Positions 6,377-10,693 of a stretch of 10,693 bases of DNA are shown one piece after another (position 1 is the stretch's first letter; the number at the start of each line of letters is the position of its first letter). This DNA comes from DASUFH01 sp036274645 (GTDB lineage Bacteria > Acidobacteriota > Terriglobia > 20CM-2-55-15): contig DASUFH010000419.1 in NCBI GenBank assembly GCA_036274645.1, positions 1 through 10,693 on the forward strand, read 5' to 3'. The notes beneath the pieces were generated by a model. The model had not been told where the DNA came from. It ran no database searches and was given only the letters and a program-made list of their open reading frames with translations. The position numbers and the translations under genes are program-made.

Positions 6377-6991
6377 CTACTGGTGAATAAGTTTGTAGAC
6401 GCCATAAAGCAACACTTCACGCAGGCTGAACCAGAAGCGCTGTGATGGGTCCGTCTCGATCAGGCTGGCCGGCGCGGGCGAGGTGTAGGCGGTAACGCCC
6501 TCATCCTCGAACACCTTTTTCACGCGAAACAGATGAAAGCCGTCGCTGACGACCAGCGCCGTCATCCAGTTTCGTTCCCGCATCAGCGTGGCCGCCGCGC
6601 GAACCGTCTCGGTGGTTCTGTCGCTTCCCTGCTGGGTGAGGATGTGGGACTCATCGACTCCCGCCTTGATCAGGTACAGCGTGCTGACGTGCGCTTCGGA
6701 AACGTCGGGATCGAGACCATAACCGCCGGTGGTGAGAATCCAGTCGGCGTAGCCTTCCTGGTAAAGCGCCAGGGCATGGTCCAGCCGCGCCTTGAGGACC
6801 GGCGAGGGCCGCCCGTTGTACTGAGCCGCGCCCATGACGACGATGGCATCGGCGGCGCGGGCCTCGTCGCGCTCCGCCGTGTCGCGGACCTGACGGTACA
6901 CATACCAGCCGTAGCCGGCAAGGCCCAGCGTCGCGGCCAGCGCCAGCGCCACGCCCCATTTCATCAGCCTTTTGAGTGTCCCAGCAGCCAT
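6377..6991 (-). CDS. YdcF/SanA-like DUF218 membrane-anchored protein
   Basis: A 204-residue protein with one N-terminal membrane helix (about 12-32) and a DUF218 domain (48-180) probably facing the periplasm. Family landmarks are DAIVVMGAAQYNGRPSPVLK (48-67), LTTGGYG (86-92), a Glu at 99 in SEAHVST, DRTTETV (124-130) and VSDGFHLFRVKKVF (148-161) with His153 and Arg156. The family is linked to envelope integrity (SanA, vancomycin sensitivity; ElyC/YdcF), but the chemical activity is not settled. ATG 6991 is preferred because GGAGGA lies just 2-3 bases before it; a TTG at 7009 would overlap the mscS stop. The gap to mscS is only 14 bp, so co-transcription is very likely. Confidence 0.88.
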   Translation of the reverse strand: MAAGTLKRLMKWGVALALAATLGLAGYGWYVYRQVRDTAERDEARAADAIVVMGAAQYNGRPSPVLKARLDHALALYQEGYADWILTTGGYGLDPDVSEAHVSTLYLIKAGVDESHILTQQGSDRTTETVRAAATLMRERNWMTALVVSDGFHLFRVKKVFEDEGVTAYTSPAPASLIETDPSQRFWFSLREVLLYGVYKLIHQ

Positions 6992-7005
6992 GCTCCTCCG
7001 GGGAA

Positions 7006-8310
7006 TCAACCCAGGATCGAATCGCCTTCCGGAAGGGATTTACCCGGGGCCAACCGCGCCGCCGCAGGCGCGGTCCGGATGCCGGAAACCCGGATGCCTT
7101 CACGGTCGAATCGGGTTTTGATTCGACGCCGCAACTCCCGGCCGACCATCCACTGCTTGAGCGGCAGCGTCTTGATCGCCACTCGCACCGTCACAGAGTT
7201 TTCCCCAAAATCCTCCACGCCGAAGACCTCCATGCGTTCCAGCGTCTGGGGCCCGAAGATCGGATCGGCGGCAAATTCTTCGCCGGTCTCTGCCAGCACA
7301 CCGATGGCGCGGTCGATATCTTGATCGTAGGATAACGGAAGATCGATCAGACAGCGGGACCATTCCTTCGTCATGTTGGACACGTGCTGAATGCCGCCGT
7401 TGGGAAAGACGTGCACGGCGCCCCGCGCGTCCCGCAGGACAATCGTCCGCAGATTGATGGCTTCCACCGAGCCGCTGGTTCCGTTGATGGACGCGACGTC
7501 TCCGACGCGGACCTGATTTTCCAGGATGAGAAAAAAACCGCCGATGACATCCCGGACGAGGTTCTGCGCGCCCAGACCGAGAGCGATACCGACGATTCCG
7601 GCGCCGGTGACGATCGGCATGATGTTGAGGCCGAACTCGCTCAGCGCCATGATCCCGCTGATGGCGACCACCATCACCCAGGCCACGTTGTTGAGGGCCC
7701 GCCCGAGCGTCCTCGCCCGCCGCGACGCTTCGTCCGCCGGCTGTCCTTCGTGGCCGGCCACGATCGACTCGAGCTTCGCGATCACGATCTGCGCGATACG
7801 GATGGCGAAGTAGGCGCCGAGAACGATCCCGGCAATCCGGGTCAGCCGCTGGCCTTCTTCCGTAAAATCGAGGGCCAGCACCTTAAGCGCCACGGCAATG
7901 CCCACCAGCAGCGTGACACCGGTAATCAATGCCTGAATCGGATGGATATATCGATCCATCGACGGATTCCGGCTCTTCCACAGGTCCGCCGCAATCGTCA
8001 GGATGCGCGATACCGCGCCGACAGCTACGGCGATGATCGCAATGCCTAATCCCTGCTGGAGCGCATGGATCGTGTCCCTCTGGAGCGGGAGGCCCGAACA
8101 GATCAGATACAGCGCCGCCAGGAACAGCAGCGGCGTCGACGACGATTCGATCGCGCGGACCAGGCGCGTTTCCTGTTCCGCGTTCGGACGCTTCCATCGC
8201 ATGGCATAGCGATGAATCAGCGCCCGCGCCACAACTGCCCCCACCGCCGCCAGCAGGGGAAACCAGACCTGGCGCATCCCCTCAGAAAACCAGCTCGACC
8301 CTACCTGCAC
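7006..8310 (-). CDS. Mechanosensitive channel of the MscS family
   Basis: A 434-residue inner-membrane channel, longer than E. coli MscS (286 aa) because of extra N-terminal helices. Hydrophobic segments lie at about 13-32, 59-76, 86-108, 124-146, 158-178, 206-228 and the pore helix 232-262. The pore and adjoining beta domain are well conserved: GIVGIALGLGAQNLVRDVIG (238-257), then FFLILENQVRVGDVASING and HVFPNGGIQHVSNMTKEWS (300-318). The cytoplasmic alpha/beta domain ends in GIRVSGIRTAP, with a 20-residue tail. It should open on hypo-osmotic shock to release solutes. GTG 8310 has AAGGGG 9 bases upstream; ATG at 8277 (11 codons in) is an alternative, but its purines are too close. First gene of the mscS-ydcF-SemiSWEET run. 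The 35-bp repeats lie directly upstream. Confidence 0.93.
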   Translation of the reverse strand: MQVGSSWFSEGMRQVWFPLLAAVGAVVARALIHRYAMRWKRPNAEQETRLVRAIESSSTPLLFLAALYLICSGLPLQRDTIHALQQGLGIAIIAVAVGAVSRILTIAADLWKSRNPSMDRYIHPIQALITGVTLLVGIAVALKVLALDFTEEGQRLTRIAGIVLGAYFAIRIAQIVIAKLESIVAGHEGQPADEASRRARTLGRALNNVAWVMVVAISGIMALSEFGLNIMPIVTGAGIVGIALGLGAQNLVRDVIGGFFLILENQVRVGDVASINGTSGSVEAINLRTIVLRDARGAVHVFPNGGIQHVSNMTKEWSRCLIDLPLSYDQDIDRAIGVLAETGEEFAADPIFGPQTLERMEVFGVEDFGENSVTVRVAIKTLPLKQWMVGRELRRRIKTRFDREGIRVSGIRTAPAAARLAPGKSLPEGDSILG

Positions 8311-8337
8311 GATCGTGATCCCCTTTCAGCGGCCAAC

Positions 8338-8343
8338 ATTCTA
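8338..8343 (-). promoter_or_regulatory. Candidate -10 box (TAGAAT) for the mscS run
   Basis: Read on the minus strand, 8343-8338 is TAGAAT, a near-consensus -10 whose start would fall about 20 bases before the GTG at 8310, leaving room for the AAGGGG SD. It begins on the first base of repeat unit 1, so any -35 contact would lie inside the repeat; the bases at 16-18 bp spacing (GTCGCG/TCGCGG) do not match a -35 consensus. Confidence 0.3.
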
Positions 8344-8447
8344 CGCTTGCCCTTCTAATCCGCGACGCCCACGACCGACGCTTGCCCTTCAAATCCGCGA
8401 CGCCCACGACCCACGCTTGCCTTCCTGGTCCGTGGCGCCCACGACAA
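8343..8447. repeat. Three tandem copies of a 35-bp repeat between mscS and tsaC
   Basis: Units are 8343-8377, 8378-8412 and 8413-8447, aligning without gaps at an exact 35-bp period. Each begins ACGCTTGCC and ends near CGCCCACGAC. Units 1 and 2 differ at only 2 of 35 positions; unit 3 differs from unit 2 at 9. Unit 3 ends 8 bp after the tsaC stop codon, so the array fills nearly all of the tsaC 3' region and the mscS leader. A period that is not a multiple of three and several start-less frames argue against coding. It has no spacers and so is not CRISPR. Its GC content matches the surroundings. Confidence 0.92.
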
Positions 8448-8455
8448 TCCCGCGC

Positions 8456-9091
8456 CTAGCGCCGGATCGCGCCTTTGAGAAACGCATTGAGCGCCTCGAA
8501 TGAAACGGGACCTTCCCGCAGGAGAACGGCCGGACTCGTGGTCATGTCCAGCAGGGTCGAACCGCCCCGCGCCGGCAACGAGCCGCCATCGACGAGCAGA
8601 TCGAGCCAGCCCGCCAGCTGACTCTCCACTTCGCCGGCGGTCACCGCGGCGGGCAGTCCACTCCGGTTTGCGCTCGTGGCGGTCAGCGGCCGGTCCAGCC
8701 CATGGATCAGACGAAGCGCCATTGGCGCGTCCGGCCATCGCACGCCGACGGTTCCGGTACCGGCGGTAATAAGAGGCGAAACGCTTTCCAGGGCCGGCAG
8801 GACCAGAGTAAGAGGACCAGGCCAGAATTCTTCGGCCAGACGCCGGACCTCATCGGAAACGCGGGCGACCCGGCCGGCCATCTCGAGGGAATCGACGACC
8901 AGAAGAATGGGTTTGGTCTCGGGCCGGCCCTTGATGCGGAAGATTTCGCGAACAGCGGCGTCGTTGAACGGGTCCGCGCCCAGGCCGTACGCCGTATCCG
9001 TCGGATATCCGATCACGCCGCCGTTCCGCAAAAACGATAGAATCTGATCGAACTCCGGATCGCGTAGGTCCTGGGCGCTGAAAATTTGCAT
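8456..9091 (-). CDS. tsaC: Threonylcarbamoyl-AMP synthase (TsaC/YrdC/Sua5 family)
   Basis: A 211-residue cytosolic enzyme, the short YrdC-domain form rather than the roughly 340-residue Sua5 form. It makes threonylcarbamoyl-AMP from threonine, bicarbonate and ATP for the t6A37 modification of ANN-decoding tRNAs; TsaD and partners then transfer the group to tRNA. Landmarks are GYPTDTAYGLG (28-38), IKGRPETKPI (53-62), FWPGPLTLVL (89-98), TVGVRWPDAP (114-123), TATSANRSG (137-145) and STLLDM followed by LREGPVS near the C-terminus. ATG 9091 is used; a TTG directly before it is possible. No SD is visible. Its start codon is only 18 bp from that of the divergent RNA methyltransferase. Confidence 0.94.
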   Translation of the reverse strand: MQIFSAQDLRDPEFDQILSFLRNGGVIGYPTDTAYGLGADPFNDAAVREIFRIKGRPETKPILLVVDSLEMAGRVARVSDEVRRLAEEFWPGPLTLVLPALESVSPLITAGTGTVGVRWPDAPMALRLIHGLDRPLTATSANRSGLPAAVTAGEVESQLAGWLDLLVDGGSLPARGGSTLLDMTTSPAVLLREGPVSFEALNAFLKGAIRR

Positions 9092-9109
9092 CAAAACAGG
9101 AAATTATCC
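9092..9109. promoter_or_regulatory. 18-bp divergent start region between tsaC and the RNA methyltransferase
   Basis: This is all the DNA between the two start codons. On the plus strand it holds the SD AGGAA (9098-9102), 7 bases before GTG 9110. On the minus strand the same bases give GATAAT (9108-9103) overlapping TAATTT (9106-9101), a -10-like box about 9-11 bases before the tsaC ATG. At least one promoter, including any -35 element, must lie inside the opposite gene. Confidence 0.4.
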
Positions 9110-9892
9110 GTGCCCACACTCACGTTAGGCAAGCACAACCCCCGTTTGTCGGACATTCGACGCGCAGTCCATGACGGAAGCCTCACCCCCGATGGTTTGC
9201 TGCCGGTTGAAGGAACCAGGCTGATCGAGGAAGCGATTCGCAGCGGTCTTGAAATTCCCGAAGCCTACTGCCGTCGAGGCGACACCGTGCCGGCGTTGCC
9301 GCCGGGTTGCTCGGTTTACGAGTTGGAGGAGTCGGGTTTTCGGAAAATCCAGAGTACGGAAACGTCACAGGGAGTTGTCGCCCTGGTTCATATCCCGCGC
9401 TTCCAGTTGAGCGCAATTACAGAAAGCGGCAAAGGGCCGATCGTGGTCCTGGCTGAACTGCAGGATCCCGGCAACGTCGGAACCATCCTCCGCGCAGCCG
9501 AATCTTTCGATGCGGCCGGATGTGTGGCCCTTGCCGGAACGGCGAGTCCGTACAATCCGAAATCGGTCCGCGCCAGCGCCGGCAGTGTTTTCCGTTTGCC
9601 CCACGTCTGGAACGTGGACGCCGACGAAACGATCGACGCATTCCGGAAGCGCGGATTCCGGGTTGTGGCAACCGGTCCGGCGGCGACCGCATCGATTACC
9701 ACGTGGAACTGGCAGGAGCCCACCGCAGTGCTGATCGGCAACGAGGGCAGCGGGGTCCGTCCCGAAACGCTCCGCCGATGCGACGCCGCTTTGCGTATTC
9801 CGCACAACCCGCAGGTGGAATCGCTCAATTCGGCCGTGGCGGCCGCGCTCGTTCTTTACGAAGCCTACCGGCAACGAGGAGGCGCCGAGTGA
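9110..9892 (+). CDS. SpoU/TrmH-family RNA 2'-O-ribose methyltransferase
   Basis: A 260-residue protein. An N-terminal substrate-binding domain (about 8-95, with LLPVEGTRLIEEAI at 30-43) precedes a knotted SPOUT methyltransferase domain (110-255). The three SPOUT motifs are clear: ELQDPGNVGTILRAAES (116-132, with Asn122 and catalytic-type Arg128), AVLIGNEGSGV (206-216) and RIPHNPQVESLNSAVAAALV (229-248). It should transfer a methyl group from S-adenosylmethionine to a ribose 2'-OH of 23S rRNA or tRNA; the layout resembles RlmB/TsnR-like enzymes, but the target nucleotide cannot be read. GTG 9110 is chosen because AGGAA lies 7 bases before it; a TTG at 9086 would overlap tsaC. Its TGA overlaps the rarA GTG by two bases, so the two genes are translationally coupled. 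Confidence 0.92.
   Translation: MPTLTLGKHNPRLSDIRRAVHDGSLTPDGLLPVEGTRLIEEAIRSGLEIPEAYCRRGDTVPALPPGCSVYELEESGFRKIQSTETSQGVVALVHIPRFQLSAITESGKGPIVVLAELQDPGNVGTILRAAESFDAAGCVALAGTASPYNPKSVRASAGSVFRLPHVWNVDADETIDAFRKRGFRVVATGPAATASITTWNWQEPTAVLIGNEGSGVRPETLRRCDAALRIPHNPQVESLNSAVAAALVLYEAYRQRGGAE
9876..9882 (+). promoter_or_regulatory. Strong Shine-Dalgarno site for rarA
   Basis: GAGGAGG, 6 bases before GTG 9889 and inside the last codons of the methyltransferase gene. It fixes the non-ATG start of rarA and makes coupled translation of the two genes likely. Confidence 0.75.
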
Positions 9893-10693
9893 GCGGATCA
9901 CTGTTTGAACAGGGCCCGCCGGACCAACCGGCCGGACCCGCTCCTCTGGCGGAACGGATGCGTCCGCAAACCCTGGACGAAATCGTCGGCCAGCGGCATC
10001 TGCTGGACCAGGGAAAGCCGCTGCGGACGGCGATCGAGCGCGACCATCCGCCGTCGATGATCCTGTGGGGCCCGCCTGGAGTCGGCAAAACAACGCTCGC
10101 CCATGTGATCGCCAGAATCACCAAATCGGACTTCATTCCATTCAGCGCCGTGCTCTCCGGCGTCAAGGAAATCAAGGAAGTGATGGCCGCGGCCGAACTG
10201 GCCCGGCGGCGCGGCCGCCGAACGATCCTGTTCGTCGATGAAATTCATCGCTTCAACAAGGCCCAGCAAGACGCCTTCCTGCCCTACGTGGAGCGCGGAA
10301 GCGTGGTTCTGATCGGCGCCACCACCGAGAACCCCTCGTTTGAGGTCATCTCGGCGCTGCTGTCGCGCTGCCGGGTTTTTGTGCTGCGCGCCCTGACCGA
10401 CGACGATATCCAGACGCTCCTTCGGCGCGCAGCCGAACGCGAAGGATTGTCCCTCGCTGTGGAGCCGCTCGAGGCCATGGCCTCCATTGCGAACGGGGAC
10501 GCGCGAACCGCCCTCAATATTCTCGAACTGGCCGCTGAGGCCACACCGGCCGGCGAAAGTATTTCGAAAGAAACCGTCGAACAGGCGGCGCAACGCCAGC
10601 TGCTCTACGACAAGAGCGGCGAGGAGCATTTCAACATCATTTCGGCGTTACACAAGTCTCTTCGCAACTCGGATGCGGACGCCGCGCTCTACT
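9889..10693 (+). CDS. rarA: Replication-associated recombination protein A (RarA/MgsA), 5' part
   Basis: The first 268 residues of an AAA+ ATPase that normally has about 430-450, so roughly 60 % is present; it runs off the window with no stop. It acts at stalled replication forks as a homotetramer related to clamp-loader ATPases (E. coli RarA, yeast Mgs1, human WRNIP1). The start LAERMRPQTLDEIVGQRHLL (20-39) is a family hallmark. Walker A is GPPGVGKTT (61-69), Walker B LFVDEIHRF (114-122), sensor 1 GATTENPSFE (143-152), the arginine-finger region LLSRCRVF (157-164) and sensor 2 GDARTALNILE (203-213). The short N-terminus SGSLFEQG resembles the clamp-binding-like SLF peptides seen at RarA N-termini. 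GTG is the start, with an excellent SD. It overlaps the upstream methyltransferase gene. Confidence 0.95.
   Translation, partial: MSGSLFEQGPPDQPAGPAPLAERMRPQTLDEIVGQRHLLDQGKPLRTAIERDHPPSMILWGPPGVGKTTLAHVIARITKSDFIPFSAVLSGVKEIKEVMAAAELARRRGRRTILFVDEIHRFNKAQQDAFLPYVERGSVVLIGATTENPSFEVISALLSRCRVFVLRALTDDDIQTLLRRAAEREGLSLAVEPLEAMASIANGDARTALNILELAAEATPAGESISKETVEQAAQRQLLYDKSGEEHFNIISALHKSLRNSDADAALY

Noticed and set aside
7007..7009. TTG start for the YdcF gene
   Set aside because: It would overlap the mscS stop and place the strong GGAGGA site inside the coding region; the ATG at 6991 directly follows that site.
8431..8443. Terminator hairpin CGTGG-CGC-CCACG after tsaC
   Set aside because: Only a 5-bp stem found in repeat unit 3, no U-tract on either strand, and not preserved in units 1 and 2.
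8343..8447. Short CRISPR array
   Set aside because: The 35-bp units are directly adjacent with no unique spacers, only three copies exist, and no cas genes are present.

Overview
This is a GC-rich (roughly 60 %) bacterial chromosomal stretch of ordinary, densely packed genes on both strands. I find no tRNA or rRNA gene, insertion sequence, phage gene or CRISPR array. The taxon cannot be fixed from the sequence alone. The mix of GTG and ATG starts, some starts without a Shine-Dalgarno (SD) site, the GC content and the gene content would fit Acidobacteriota (Bryobacterales-like), but that is only an inference.

Left part (1-2492): the last 36 codons of an alpha/beta-hydrolase esterase run on the + strand and converge on a D-2-hydroxyacid dehydrogenase on the - strand. 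A 147-bp divergent gap then leads to two + strand genes of unknown function. One encodes a 73-residue protein ending in an ISHS...VVTVWYW block. The other encodes a 296-residue two-helix membrane protein with a conserved cytosolic part and a C-terminal helical segment resembling ribosomal protein L7/L12.

Middle (2497-6060): a likely two-gene - strand operon holds a hotdog-fold thioesterase followed 16 bp later by a malonyl-/methylmalonyl-CoA synthetase (MatB/ACSF3 type). Diverging from it is a family 5 substrate-binding lipoprotein (peptide/nickel/oligosaccharide ABC uptake type) with no permease or ATPase genes beside it.

Right-middle (6068-8310): a - strand run of mscS-type mechanosensitive channel, a DUF218/YdcF membrane-anchored protein and a SemiSWEET sugar transporter, probably co-transcribed. 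All three are envelope proteins. Between mscS and the next gene upstream lies a small array of three 35-bp tandem repeats, the most distinctive non-coding feature of the window.

Right end (8456-10693): tsaC (threonylcarbamoyl-AMP synthase, tRNA t6A synthesis) is divergent from a SpoU/TrmH-family RNA 2'-O-methyltransferase, with only 18 bp between the two start codons. The methyltransferase overlaps the start of rarA (AAA+ replication/recombination factor), which runs off the end. This is a housekeeping block for translation and genome maintenance.

I found no convincing new multi-gene system. The best leads are the 35-bp repeats, the 18-bp divergent start region, the two conserved-looking unknown proteins, the thioesterase-MatB pair and the inverted repeat over the SemiSWEET ribosome-binding site.
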